NCBI GenBank assembly: GCA_949284415.1
Contig: CASDVM010000008.1
Span: 1 to 64,000, forward strand
Length of the DNA: 64,000 bases
Direction of reading: 5' to 3'
Source of the DNA: an uncultured bacterium
Lineage (GTDB): Bacteria; Cyanobacteriota; Vampirovibrionia; Gastranaerophilales; Gastranaerophilaceae
The first letter of the stretch is position 1; the number at the start of each line of letters is the position of its first letter. The translations under genes and the position numbers were made by a program. Below are positions 51,007 through 60,192 of the stretch, piece by piece. Under the pieces are notes generated by a model. The model was given only the letters and a program-made list of their open reading frames with translations. It searched no databases and was not told where the DNA came from.

Positions 51007-52482
51007 ATGAACCGGACACTGATAAATAAAGCTTCTGATATTTTATATATTGTTATTTTATTATTTGTTATCATGCTAGGTTTTTATTTAAGGATAAAAT
51101 TATTTTTGTTAAACCCAGGGCTTCATCATGACGAAGCTAATCTTGCACTAAATATGATGGAGCATTCTTATTTTGATTTATTCGGACCGTTGGATAGAAA
51201 TCAGGTCTGTCCTCCTTTTTTTCTTATTTTTTCTAAATTTATATATAATTTAGTAAAATTTAATTACTGTGCAGGATTTTCTGATATGCTGCTAAAAATT
51301 CTTCCTTTAATTTCAGGTCTGGCTGTTTTACCGTTATTTACATTGTTTTTGGACTCGATTTTTCATAATAAATCTTTGAATATTTTAGGAACTGTGTTTT
51401 TAGCTTTAAATAAATATGCAGTTTATTATTCCTGTGTTTTTAAGCAATATTCTACGGAAATGCTTGTTGCTGTTGTCTTAATGCTGATTATTTATAAAAT
51501 GGCTATTGAAAAACAGTATTCTAAAACTAATACTATAAGTTTTTTTCTCATAGGATTTGCACCGTTATTTTCAATTTCCTCTTACTTTATTCTTGCAGGC
51601 ATTGTTTTTTACCTTGCCTATTTGTACCTGAAAACAAGAGAAAAATTTTATGTTGAATATATACTTTTGGTTTCTCTTCCTGCATTGATGCTTGCTTTGC
51701 TTATATACTATCCGTCTTATCTTTCCAGTCATACTGCCATGTATAACTATTGGGCAGAAGAATTAGGACTTAATTTTACTCAATTTATCGGAGCTTTTTT
51801 TTATAAAGTTTTTCATAAGTTTAAACTTAATTTTTTATTTCTTTCTGTTACGGCGGTTGTTTCTATAGGGATTATGCTGAGAAATAATTTAAAACTATTC
51901 TTTATTTCAGTCTTCCCTTTTATATTGACTTATTTTTTCTGTAAAATGTCTTTGTACCCTGCTGAAAACAGGCTTATTTTGTTTATTTTCCCAAGTTTAA
52001 TAATAATTTTATTATATTTATTTTCTTTAATAAAATTTTTAAAAAATGATTTTATAAATTTGATTATTTATCTTTTTATAAGTACATATCTTGTGCTATT
52101 TATCAATAAATCTCCGACACCTGATTCATTTATTTTAAAACCTGATATGGCACGTGAAGTCTGGGAGTATTTTTCGGCTGCCTATGATAATAGTACGCCT
52201 GTAATTTTCGCAGGCTCAAAGAATTCACAGAATTATTATAACAAATTTTTTGCGGTCAACAAATCAGGATATGTTTTTAGTGATGGCATAAACTGGAGTG
52301 AGCTTTATGATACGATTCCGCATGGTACATATTATATTGTCTCCGATTTAAGTAAGTCTTACAATCTTTTGCTGAAAAAAAAGCTGCTGGCAGACACAAA
52401 GATAATTGAATATAAATTTTTTATTTCTCCATGGATTAAAAGCAAAAATAAGTACGGATGGTATATGAAGTTTACGAAATAA
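51007..52482 (+). CDS. GT-C type membrane glycosyltransferase
   Basis: 491 aa with about twelve membrane segments. LLNPGLHHDEANLALNMMEH carries the acidic pair in the first periplasmic loop typical of ArnT/PMT-like GT-C enzymes that take sugars from polyprenyl phosphate. A soluble C-terminal portion (from about residue 390) follows. ATG after AAGAGAG. Convergent with the next GT-C gene. It would use lipid-linked sugars such as those made by the GtrB-like enzyme at 55206. Confidence 0.8.
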   Translation: MNRTLINKASDILYIVILLFVIMLGFYLRIKLFLLNPGLHHDEANLALNMMEHSYFDLFGPLDRNQVCPPFFLIFSKFIYNLVKFNYCAGFSDMLLKILPLISGLAVLPLFTLFLDSIFHNKSLNILGTVFLALNKYAVYYSCVFKQYSTEMLVAVVLMLIIYKMAIEKQYSKTNTISFFLIGFAPLFSISSYFILAGIVFYLAYLYLKTREKFYVEYILLVSLPALMLALLIYYPSYLSSHTAMYNYWAEELGLNFTQFIGAFFYKVFHKFKLNFLFLSVTAVVSIGIMLRNNLKLFFISVFPFILTYFFCKMSLYPAENRLILFIFPSLIIILLYLFSLIKFLKNDFINLIIYLFISTYLVLFINKSPTPDSFILKPDMAREVWEYFSAAYDNSTPVIFAGSKNSQNYYNKFFAVNKSGYVFSDGINWSELYDTIPHGTYYIVSDLSKSYNLLLKKKLLADTKIIEYKFFISPWIKSKNKYGWYMKFTK

Positions 52483-52493
52483 ATATAAATAAA

Positions 52494-54194
52494 CTATTTT
52501 TCATATACCGTAATTTTAAAATTTTCAGCTTTTACTGTTTGAATTTGAGTTAAGTTTTTGTCCAAAATTTCTTGAAGGTCATAATTCAGTTTTGTCGCAA
52601 GCAGTTTGTAAATATTATCTTTGTATGCTTCAATATACCAGTTCAATTTTTCTGCATCGTAGGAATTATAAGTAATGAGAAAAATCCTACTTCCGTCCTG
52701 CATTGGTTTAATACAGTCATTGCTGATATGCTGTGTTAAAGTTTGTGACGGTTTATAATCATCAAGATATTGTTCGAATTTTTCGTACGGAGCTATATTT
52801 TCCCCGCGGATTATATCATCGCTGTCAAAAATGTTATTAATTACGGCTTTATCGTTAATCTTAAATGAGTAATTTATATCGTACGAAATAAAGTTTATTT
52901 TAGAGGTGTCATAGTATTTTTGGAAATAGTATCCTCTAACAGGTATAATAACACAGTCGCCTTCCTGCAGGTTAAATTTGTTCATAATTTCGCTCATTTT
53001 AAATATTTCAGAAGGTCTGGTGTTATAAATGGAGAGTACGGGCGCGGATATAAAAGATATACCGGTATACGCATAAGTAAGCACAAGCAGAAGCGCCAGA
53101 TTTTTTGTTTTAATCCGTGCGAGTCCGTATCCTGCTGCAAGTATAATGCTTGGAAAACATACCATGGCACCTCTGGAACAAAAAGAGAATTTCCCCAATA
53201 TTGCACCTATGAGTTCTGCCAGAACGAAAAGCAGAGCGCTGTATAAAATATATGTACACAGATCTTTTTTTAATACGGTTTTAATTAATCCGAACAGTGC
53301 TATTGCAAGAGGAGTAATCGTAAATAAAATGAAGTATAAAGGATTGATTGAAAAATATGTTTGTGTTGCATCAGTTCTTGCTCCATCTTGAAATATAAAA
53401 GTTACCGCAGGACAAAACCATGACAGGAGTGCTGATTGAATATGGTCGGGTTTGAATTCGTACCATACAAAGGCGGGAAAAACAGAACTCTGTGTGTTTT
53501 GTATAACTTTTACCATAAAAGGCGCAACAGGCAGGGTTAATATCCCGAGAGCAACAAAATAAGGAATTGTAAATTTAATATTTTTATCCCGTTTTACTTT
53601 TATTCTGTACAAAAGATAGACTGCTATTTGTGTAAAGACAAATAAGAAACCGAGTACGTATGTGTAAATTATCAGAGCATTTGTAATCGCAAGCAAATAG
53701 AGATATTTTTTCTCTGATTTTTCTTTATCAAATTTAATTAGAAAATAAATCGAAAGAAAGCCCAGTACCTGCAAAAGAGCGTAAAATTTGCAAAAATGGG
53801 AATATGAAATCATAAAAAAGTTTACCGAAACAAGTATTGCGGTCAAAATCCCTGCATATTTTGAAAAAAGTTCTTTTGCGCACAGGTAAGCTAAGGGGAT
53901 GCATGCAGTACCTAAAATAACAGGTAAAAGCCGTAAAATAAAAATATCTTCACCGAACAATCGTATCCAGAAATGCAGTATAAAATAGAACAGCGGAGCG
54001 TGGAGATTTTTTGTTTCAAGAGCATTTAAAATTCCTGCAGGAAATGATTGTGTTGCTGTAGCAACCGTTGCGACTTCATCATTGGCAAGATTAATCAATC
54101 CTGTTTTCAACCTCAAAAAAAGTCCGAGAAGTGTTATGAGCATAAGCCATATAAATATGGAATATTTTTTTATAAAATTAATAATTTCTTTCAT
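52494..54194 (-). CDS. GT-C type membrane glycosyltransferase (GT39/PMT_2-like)
   Basis: 566 aa, ATG at 54194 (a TTG at 54200 is possible). LINLANDEVATVATATQSFP holds the DE motif of the first loop, and LHAPLFYFILHFWIRLFGEDIFILRLLPVILGTACIPLAYLCAKELF is the usual PMT_2 core. About eleven membrane segments, then a soluble periplasmic domain of around 150 residues. It overlaps the epimerase gene by 17 bases on the same strand and is co-transcribed. Probably modifies LPS or glycoproteins. Confidence 0.82.
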   Translation of the reverse strand: MKEIINFIKKYSIFIWLMLITLLGLFLRLKTGLINLANDEVATVATATQSFPAGILNALETKNLHAPLFYFILHFWIRLFGEDIFILRLLPVILGTACIPLAYLCAKELFSKYAGILTAILVSVNFFMISYSHFCKFYALLQVLGFLSIYFLIKFDKEKSEKKYLYLLAITNALIIYTYVLGFLFVFTQIAVYLLYRIKVKRDKNIKFTIPYFVALGILTLPVAPFMVKVIQNTQSSVFPAFVWYEFKPDHIQSALLSWFCPAVTFIFQDGARTDATQTYFSINPLYFILFTITPLAIALFGLIKTVLKKDLCTYILYSALLFVLAELIGAILGKFSFCSRGAMVCFPSIILAAGYGLARIKTKNLALLLVLTYAYTGISFISAPVLSIYNTRPSEIFKMSEIMNKFNLQEGDCVIIPVRGYYFQKYYDTSKINFISYDINYSFKINDKAVINNIFDSDDIIRGENIAPYEKFEQYLDDYKPSQTLTQHISNDCIKPMQDGSRIFLITYNSYDAEKLNWYIEAYKDNIYKLLATKLNYDLQEILDKNLTQIQTVKAENFKITVYEK

Positions 54195-55128
54195 TTTCAA
54201 ACCATTTTACAAAGTATTCAATTCCCTGTTCTATCTCTGTCTCAGGTTTATAACCAAGAAGCTTCTTTGCTTTTGATATATCTGATGCGGTATAAAATAC
54301 ATCTGTTTTAGGTAGCGGAAGGTAATTAATTTCTGCTTTTTTATTCATTTTTTTAGAAATAACAGCGACTAAATCTTTTAGTTTTACAACTTTGTCTGAA
54401 CCGAGATTAAATACTTCAAAGTTTGTTTCATAATCAATACATTTAATTATTCCCTGAACAATATCGTCAACGTATGTATAGTCTCTTGCTGTTTCTCCGT
54501 TGCCGTAAAGTTCTACGGGGTTGCCTTCAGATATACATTTTGTGAATTTATGAATTGCCATGTCAGGTCTCTGGCAGGGGCCGTATACTGTAAAGAAACG
54601 CAGACAAATTATATTGAGCCCGAATAGGTACGAATATACGTAACACAGATTTTCTTGGGCTGTTTTAGTTGCTGCATATATTGAAACTGGTCTGTTTGTT
54701 TTCATTTCTTCATTAAATTTTTCGCCGTTTAAGTTTCCGTATACAGAGCTTGAAGATGCAGTTATAAATTTTTTTATATTGTACTTCTTTGCTGTTTCCA
54801 GCAAATTAACGGTTCCTGTTATGTTGGTTTCAATATAAAGGTAAGGTGATGAAATATCTCTTACTCCTGCTCTTGCCGCTAAATTAATTATACAGTCAGG
54901 TTTTGTTGTTTTAACAATTTTTTCGATTGCTTCTGCGTTACATATATCTTCTCTGTAAAGTTCAAAATTTTTGTTATTAATAAATTTTTTTATATTGTTT
55001 TCTTTAATTTCGGGAGCATAATAGTTGTTAAAATTATCAACGCAGATAATACGTACGTCATTAATAAGTGTGTTGATTAAATTTGTTCCTATAAAACCTG
55101 CTCCGCCGGTAATAAGGAATGTCTGCAT
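54178..55128 (-). CDS. NAD-dependent nucleotide-sugar epimerase, UDP-glucuronate 4-epimerase-like
   Basis: 316 aa short-chain dehydrogenase of the extended type. TFLITGGAGFIGTNLINTLI binds NAD; NLAARAGVRDISSPYLYIETNITGTVNLLE, SSSSVYGN and the YAATK catalytic Tyr/Lys follow; GPCQRPDMAIHKFTKCISEGNPVELYGNGETARDYTYVDDIV is usual for UDP-GlcA 4-epimerases, so UDP-galacturonate is the favoured product, though GalE-type activity cannot be ruled out. It feeds the neighbouring transferases. Confidence 0.85.
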   Translation of the reverse strand: MQTFLITGGAGFIGTNLINTLINDVRIICVDNFNNYYAPEIKENNIKKFINNKNFELYREDICNAEAIEKIVKTTKPDCIINLAARAGVRDISSPYLYIETNITGTVNLLETAKKYNIKKFITASSSSVYGNLNGEKFNEEMKTNRPVSIYAATKTAQENLCYVYSYLFGLNIICLRFFTVYGPCQRPDMAIHKFTKCISEGNPVELYGNGETARDYTYVDDIVQGIIKCIDYETNFEVFNLGSDKVVKLKDLVAVISKKMNKKAEINYLPLPKTDVFYTASDISKAKKLLGYKPETEIEQGIEYFVKWFENERNY

Positions 55129-55205
55129 AAATCTGTCCCCGTTATTTGTAATTTAAGCGTTTTTAAGTTAATATTATTATAGCACAAAATAAGAGAGCAG
55201 GCCGG

Positions 55206-56135
55206 ATGGAACATTTTTTATCAATTATTATTCCCGTTTATAATGAAGAAGAAAATCTTGAAAATTTGAATTCGCAAATTTCAAAGGTACTTGATGGCGC
55301 GGGGTTAAAGTATGAAATTATTTATGTTAATGACGGTTCAACAGATAGCAGTATTGATGTCTTGAAAAATATAGCCGTAAATGAACATGTAAAAATTCTT
55401 AATTTCTCCCGTAATTTCGGGCAGACACAGGCACTTCAGGCAGGTATTGATATAGCCTGCGGAGATGTTATTATTCCTATGGATGCGGATTTGCAAAATG
55501 ATCCGCTTGATATTTTGAAAATGCTGGAATTGTACGATAAAGGCTTTGATATAGTAAGCGGATGGCGAAAAAACAGGCATGATAATATAATCCGTGTTAT
55601 TCCTTCAAAAATTGCAAATTTCGTTATTTGCGCTCTTACAGGCATCAAGCTTCATGATTTCGGTTGTACTCTAAAAATTTATAATGCCGAATTGCTGAAA
55701 AAAATTCGTCTTTATGGTGAATTGCACAGATTTATACCGGCTGCAGTTTCTATTTTCGGTGGCGGGGCAAACTTTACTGAAATTGAAGTTAATCATCATA
55801 AAAGAATTCATGGAAAAAGCAAGTATAATCTTACAAGGACTTTTAGGGTAATTCTGGATTTATTTACGCTCGTATTTTTTCAACGATTTCTTGACAGACC
55901 TGTGTATTTCTTCGGAGGATGTTCTTTAATTTTATTTTTAATTTCAGTATTTGCTTTTATAATAAGCTTTTTCACTGAATATATGTTTTCATTTGCAGTT
56001 TTGTTTATAACAGGTTGGTTTTTCTTTGGTTTAGCTTTTCTGACACTATTGATCGGTTTAATTGCAGATTTGCTGATGAGAACCTATTTTGAATCAACAG
56101 GTAAGAAAGTTTATAATATCAAAGAGATTTCCTAG
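55206..56135 (+). CDS. GtrB/DPM1-like polyprenyl-phosphate glycosyltransferase
   Basis: 309 aa. GT2 domain LSIIIPVYNEEENLENLNSQISKVL with NDGSTDSS, PMDADLQNDPLDI (DxD) and DFGCTLKIY, then two C-terminal membrane spans (about residues 232-300). This group transfers glucose or another sugar to undecaprenyl phosphate at the inner face, supplying donors for GT-C enzymes such as the two encoded next door. Followed by the flippase-like gene after nine bases. Confidence 0.88.
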   Translation: MEHFLSIIIPVYNEEENLENLNSQISKVLDGAGLKYEIIYVNDGSTDSSIDVLKNIAVNEHVKILNFSRNFGQTQALQAGIDIACGDVIIPMDADLQNDPLDILKMLELYDKGFDIVSGWRKNRHDNIIRVIPSKIANFVICALTGIKLHDFGCTLKIYNAELLKKIRLYGELHRFIPAAVSIFGGGANFTEIEVNHHKRIHGKSKYNLTRTFRVILDLFTLVFFQRFLDRPVYFFGGCSLILFLISVFAFIISFFTEYMFSFAVLFITGWFFFGLAFLTLLIGLIADLLMRTYFESTGKKVYNIKEIS

Positions 56136-56144
56136 GGGCTTTGT

Positions 56145-57041
56145 ATGGATAAAAGAACAAAAATATGCTTAAAACTGTTTGTAAGTTTAGTAATTTTGTG
56201 TCTTTTATTTTTTTCGGTTGATATTAATACCTGTTTAAAAACACTTGCTCATATCAATATTTCTTTATTTACCCTTCTGGTGCTTATTTATCTGGCGGGG
56301 CAGGTTATAAGTGCGCTTAAATGGAAAATTATTGCAGAAAGACTCGGTTTTCGGAATTCTTTATTTAATTTTATAAAATATTATTTTAAAGGTATGTTTT
56401 ATAATTCTTTTCTCCCGACAAACGTAGGCGGAGATATTATGAAGATTGCTTACTTAAAGAAGAACTGCAGCGGGGATGATTGCATTGAAAAAGCTCTTGT
56501 GTCTGTTTTAGCTGATAGAATAAGCGGAGTTTTTGTCCTTGTAGTTCTTGCTTTTACAGGCGTTTTAGCTGTGCATAATCTCAATAATTCGATAAAATTT
56601 TTTGTATGTTTGGCTTTTTTGCTTTTTATGCTATCTGTCTTTTTGATATTTATATTTCGCAGAAAACAGTTTAAACATGACATTATAAACAAGATTATCG
56701 GTTATAACAATTTATTTTTTGATAAGAATATTTTTAAAATTTTGTCATTATCATTAGTCTTTCATATCTTTGTAATAATTATTCATGTTTTAACGGGAAT
56801 GGCCTTGCATTTTTATATTAACCCGCTTTATTATTTAATACTCTATCCTGTGAGTGCAATAGCTGCTTCTTTACCGCTCTCTTTCAATGGTATTGGTATA
56901 AAAGAGGCTTCTTATATGTATCTTCTTGCGCAAGTCGCAATATTGCCATCTCAGGCTCTCGTTTTTGTTCTGTGCTGGAATCTTGTAATACTTATAAGCA
57001 GTCTGATAGGGGCAGTATTTTTCATAGAAAAAACGGATTGA
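56145..57041 (+). CDS. UPF0104 / LPG-synthase-TM family membrane protein
   Basis: 298 aa, about seven to eight membrane segments. LAGQVISALKWKIIAERLGF and NSFLPTNVGGDIMKIAYLKK, followed by SVLADRISGVFVLVVLAFTG and ASLPLSFNGIGIKEASYMYLL, are typical of the AglD-like group (PF03706). In such clusters the protein is thought to help flip or use the lipid-linked sugar made by the upstream GtrB-like enzyme. Its stop codon lies within the terminator stem. Confidence 0.85.
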   Translation: MDKRTKICLKLFVSLVILCLLFFSVDINTCLKTLAHINISLFTLLVLIYLAGQVISALKWKIIAERLGFRNSLFNFIKYYFKGMFYNSFLPTNVGGDIMKIAYLKKNCSGDDCIEKALVSVLADRISGVFVLVVLAFTGVLAVHNLNNSIKFFVCLAFLLFMLSVFLIFIFRRKQFKHDIINKIIGYNNLFFDKNIFKILSLSLVFHIFVIIIHVLTGMALHFYINPLYYLILYPVSAIAASLPLSFNGIGIKEASYMYLLAQVAILPSQALVFVLCWNLVILISSLIGAVFFIEKTD

Positions 57042-57064
57042 TTTTTTATTAATCCGTTTTTTCT
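57028..57064 (+). terminator. Terminator after the flippase-like gene
   Basis: AAAAAACGGATT-(GATTTTTTATT)-AATCCGTTTTTT; the TGA stop of the gene is in the loop side of the stem. Runs on both sides make it bidirectional for the convergent pilin gene. Confidence 0.9.
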
Positions 57065-57101
57065 CTTATTTAAGAATTATTGAAAAATTTTGTTTATTAT
57101 A

Positions 57102-57728
57102 TTAGTAATTCATTACCCACGCATTTTCAGCTAATGTTTGAGCACAGCCTTTGCCGGTAGCCGAACCTGTACAGCCGGTCTTTTCAGTATCACAAGTAAT
57201 GCCGCCGCCTGAACAATAACGTATTTCTCCTAAAGAATTTACATAGAATTCAAACATATCTCTGCCGCCGATATTAGGGCCGTCCGGTCCATTTGTATCC
57301 ACATTCACCGTGATTATACCGTTAGCATTTTTCGTAAGGCATATAGCGGCTGAATTGGCCAGTAAATAAGAAGTTCCGGCGCATTTAAATTCTGCAGCAT
57401 CTCCGCTCCCTATCGGTAAATAATTTTCGGAAGCAAAACATCCGGTTGTATTTGCCGAACACGATTTTACATATTTTAATTTTTGGGTTACAAGGCTGTT
57501 TATGCTATTTTTATAGTATGATGTTGCGGAAAATTTTGATTTTCCTTCTTCCGTGATATACATATCAATTGCGTTTGCAACGTCATTCATCACTTTCCTG
57601 AGCTGAACAACCTGCGTTTTTTTCTGGTAGCTGTTTATTAATGTAGGGACCGTTAATGCAGAAATAACCCCTATAATACTCAGAGTTATCAATACTTCAC
57701 TTAATGTAAATGCCGATAATTTTTTCAT
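57102..57728 (-). CDS. Prepilin-like protein
   Basis: 208 aa. MKKLSAFTLSEVLITLSIIGVISALTVPTLI is a canonical class III leader with the FTLSE cleavage motif and hydrophobic assembly helix. The mature part is Cys-rich (eight Cys) and includes DTNGPDGPNIGGRDMFEF and the end NAWVMNY, both shared with the neighbour upstream. The PNIGGRD motif may bind a metal. It lies 21 bases after the other prepilin gene, same strand. No pilus assembly genes are nearby. Confidence 0.88.
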   Translation of the reverse strand: MKKLSAFTLSEVLITLSIIGVISALTVPTLINSYQKKTQVVQLRKVMNDVANAIDMYITEEGKSKFSATSYYKNSINSLVTQKLKYVKSCSANTTGCFASENYLPIGSGDAAEFKCAGTSYLLANSAAICLTKNANGIITVNVDTNGPDGPNIGGRDMFEFYVNSLGEIRYCSGGGITCDTEKTGCTGSATGKGCAQTLAENAWVMNY

Positions 57729-57749
57729 TATAAAATCCCTTTCGCTTTT

Positions 57750-58484
57750 TTAATAATTTAATTCCCAATTATCATTAAGTATTTTTGAGAAACATCCTTT
57801 GCCGACAGAAGACGTTAGACAATTATCATTATATAACTCTTCTCTTTCTGTTTCAAGTGTTGTTAAATCTGCGCCTGCAGGATCTATTTCGTCAATTGTA
57901 AAATCTTCATAAATATTAAATGTAAACATATCTCTGCCGCCGATATTAGGGTCATCCTTGCCGTTTACATCTATATAAACTATTGCAGGATTTTTTATTT
58001 CATTGGTAGTTGTTTCTCCCGTAGTCTCATCTGTTACTTCTTCCTCTGTTATTTCTGCCGGAATAATGCATATTGCTGCTCCGCTTGCCACCGTAACAGA
58101 ATAACCTGTTGAACAGCTGAAATCAGATTCTTCCATATTACTTATATTGGCATATTTATCAGCAAAACACGGCTGAGTTTCACTTGTGCAGTCATCCGTT
58201 AATTTATAATAATTCCTTAAAAATGAACCTGCGTTAGCGCTTGCATTTTGACTGCCTTTTTTATTTAGTCTTGAGCCGTATAAACCTTTTTGGTAATTTT
58301 CGGTTTTTAACGTAAGCAGCATTTCCTGCATTTCAATATAATTTTTCTGAAGCTGCGTTATCAATACTTTTTTATTGTAATTTGTAATAACTCCGGGAAC
58401 CGTTATAGCTGCAATAATACCTACAATTGCAACTGCAATTAATATTTCAGCAAGTGAAAATCCCCAAAAAAATTTTTTATTCAT
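57750..58484 (-). CDS. Prepilin-like protein
   Basis: 244 aa. MNKKFFWGFSLAEILIAVAIVGIIAAITVPGVI is the prepilin leader and helix. The mature part has an acidic Thr/Glu-rich loop (AEITEEEVTDETTGETTTNE), absent in the neighbour, then DVNGKDDPNIGGRDMFTF and the end NDNWELNY. Transcribed first in a two-gene unit with the 57102-57728 gene. Minor pilin or pseudopilin role is inferred from family only. Confidence 0.88.
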   Translation of the reverse strand: MNKKFFWGFSLAEILIAVAIVGIIAAITVPGVITNYNKKVLITQLQKNYIEMQEMLLTLKTENYQKGLYGSRLNKKGSQNASANAGSFLRNYYKLTDDCTSETQPCFADKYANISNMEESDFSCSTGYSVTVASGAAICIIPAEITEEEVTDETTGETTTNEIKNPAIVYIDVNGKDDPNIGGRDMFTFNIYEDFTIDEIDPAGADLTTLETEREELYNDNCLTSSVGKGCFSKILNDNWELNY

Positions 58485-58556
58485 ATAATCTCGTCTGCTT
58501 TCTTATTTCTTTTTTTATTATAACGTGTTTTTGTAAGAATGTCAATTGCAGAGCTG

Positions 58557-58784
58557 TTAAACTTCTATAAAAAGGCGTTGTCCAACGATATTTTGTTTGC
58601 CGTTGTAATATCCTGCAAAGTAGCCGCCTCTTACGGGATTATTTTTTGCGTAATTGTTAAGGCTGTTGCCTTTATAATTAACAAACGGATTATTACTGTA
58701 CGGATCGGAATTTCTTACAGGTACGGTTACCTGTGTCGTTTGCGGAATAAACATTTGTGATAATAAGTTTACGATACCTGCCAT
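58557..58784 (-). CDS. Small hypothetical protein (75 aa)
   Basis: MAGIVNLLSQMFIPQTTQVT followed by a polar stretch rich in Asn, Tyr, Gly and Pro. GAGGT seven bases before the ATG supports translation. No membrane segment beyond a weak N-terminal helix. It precedes the prepilin pair on the same strand, 72 bases away, so it may belong to their unit. Composition recalls the N-terminus of the 8679-9500 protein (Asn/Tyr/Gly). Function unknown. Confidence 0.65.
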   Translation of the reverse strand: MAGIVNLLSQMFIPQTTQVTVPVRNSDPYSNNPFVNYKGNSLNNYAKNNPVRGGYFAGYYNGKQNIVGQRLFIEV

Positions 58785-58926
58785 TTATGCTACCTCACTA
58801 TACAATTAGAAATTTAATAACATTTTTAACTTTGTCATTATTATAGCATAAATTTTCTTTAATTCTTAAAAAAACTTAATAAAATCCTGTATTTGAATTA
58901 GAATTTTTTGTTATATAATACCTATT

Positions 58927-60171
58927 ATGAATAAAAGGAAAAAAGTTCTAATTGTCGGCAATTCTGCAAAAGAATATGCTCTTGTAAAAAAGTTTAAAAA
59001 TTATAACTGTGATATATATGTTGCTCCGGGAAATTTAGCCTTAAAGGAGCTTGCGGACTGTGCTGATATACGCGAAGATAATGTTCAGGAGCTTTTGGAA
59101 TTTGTTCTGGAAAATGCTGTTGATTTAACGATTGCATCTTCTGAAACCGCAGTAAAAAATGATATAGCAGGTGTTTTTCAAGCAAACGGACAGTTAATAT
59201 TCGCTCCGTCTGCTCAGAGTGCTTCTTTTGCATTAAGCAGATCTGCAGGCAAAAGATTTTTGTATAAGTTAAGAATTCCGACACCGAGATTTGCAATTTT
59301 TGATAAATCGCAGCTTGCAGTTGATTATTTAAAAACAGCTGTAATGCCTCAGGTGATAAGAGCTGATGAAAATTCAAATTCAGCTGATCGCCTTGTGTGT
59401 AATACATTTATTTCTGCAAAAACTTTTGTAGAGGATTTGTTTGCAAGAGACGAAAAGAAAGTAGTGCTTGAAGATTATGTTTACGGACACGAGTTTACTT
59501 TTTATGCTGTTACTGACGGCTACAGTGTGCTGCCTCTGGCAGCTGTTGCAAATTATAAATTTATGGAAGACGGAAACGGCGGCATTTTGACTTCAGGCAT
59601 CGGTTGTTATACTCCCGATTACAAAATATCAAAAGATCTCGAATCAGCAATAATGAATGCTGTAATCCAAAAGACTCTTCAATCTCTGGAAAAGAAGGAA
59701 ACACCTTATTTAGGAATTTTGGGCGCCGATGGAGTTTTACTGCCTGACGGAGAATTTGTTGTACTTGGATTTAAGCCGTTTTTGTCTGATCATGATGCAG
59801 ACGCAGTGCTAAATTTAATTGATGAAAATTTGTTGACACTTTTTGAGGCGTGTGCAGTCGGCTCCTTCGCTGATGATTACGACACTGTGGCTATGTCTGA
59901 TTATGCTTCTGTCTCTTGTGTACTTTCATCAAGAGTTGAAGGAAAGATTATTAACGGGTTAGAGCTTGTTGAATCTGATATATCAAGCTTTGGAATAAAG
60001 AAAAATAAATATATGGAGTATGAAACTGTTAAAGGTAAGAATTTTGTTTTGACAAATACGGCCAAAACGCTTTCAAGGGCACGCAGACAGCTTTATGAAG
60101 ATATTGATATTATTGAATTTGACGGTAAAAAATACCGTGGTGATATTTGCGGGCAGGTTGAAAATTTTTAA
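58927..60171 (+). CDS. purD: Degenerate PurD-like protein (phosphoribosylamine--glycine ligase family)
   Basis: 414 aa with the length and order of PurD, which joins glycine to phosphoribosylamine in purine synthesis. VLIVGNSAKEYALVKKF, LEDYVYGHEFTFYAVTDG and YLGILGADGVL match the ATP-grasp scaffold. Key parts do not: the glycine-rich ATP loop is RADENSNSADRLV; the metal-binding E-F-N-x-R-F-G-D-P-E is VLGFKPFLSDHD (about residues 279-290), losing the acidic and Asn ligands. So it may be inactive, specialised, or an unusual PurD. It precedes dnaJ by 21 bases. The gene symbol is by homology only. Confidence 0.7.
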   Translation: MNKRKKVLIVGNSAKEYALVKKFKNYNCDIYVAPGNLALKELADCADIREDNVQELLEFVLENAVDLTIASSETAVKNDIAGVFQANGQLIFAPSAQSASFALSRSAGKRFLYKLRIPTPRFAIFDKSQLAVDYLKTAVMPQVIRADENSNSADRLVCNTFISAKTFVEDLFARDEKKVVLEDYVYGHEFTFYAVTDGYSVLPLAAVANYKFMEDGNGGILTSGIGCYTPDYKISKDLESAIMNAVIQKTLQSLEKKETPYLGILGADGVLLPDGEFVVLGFKPFLSDHDADAVLNLIDENLLTLFEACAVGSFADDYDTVAMSDYASVSCVLSSRVEGKIINGLELVESDISSFGIKKNKYMEYETVKGKNFVLTNTAKTLSRARRQLYEDIDIIEFDGKKYRGDICGQVENF

Positions 60172-60192
60172 ATCTTCATTATATATAAATAT

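Noticed and set aside
58994-59407. 137-codon frame antisense to the PurD-like gene
   Set aside because: Leu/Gln/His-rich shadow of the real gene, with no independent support.
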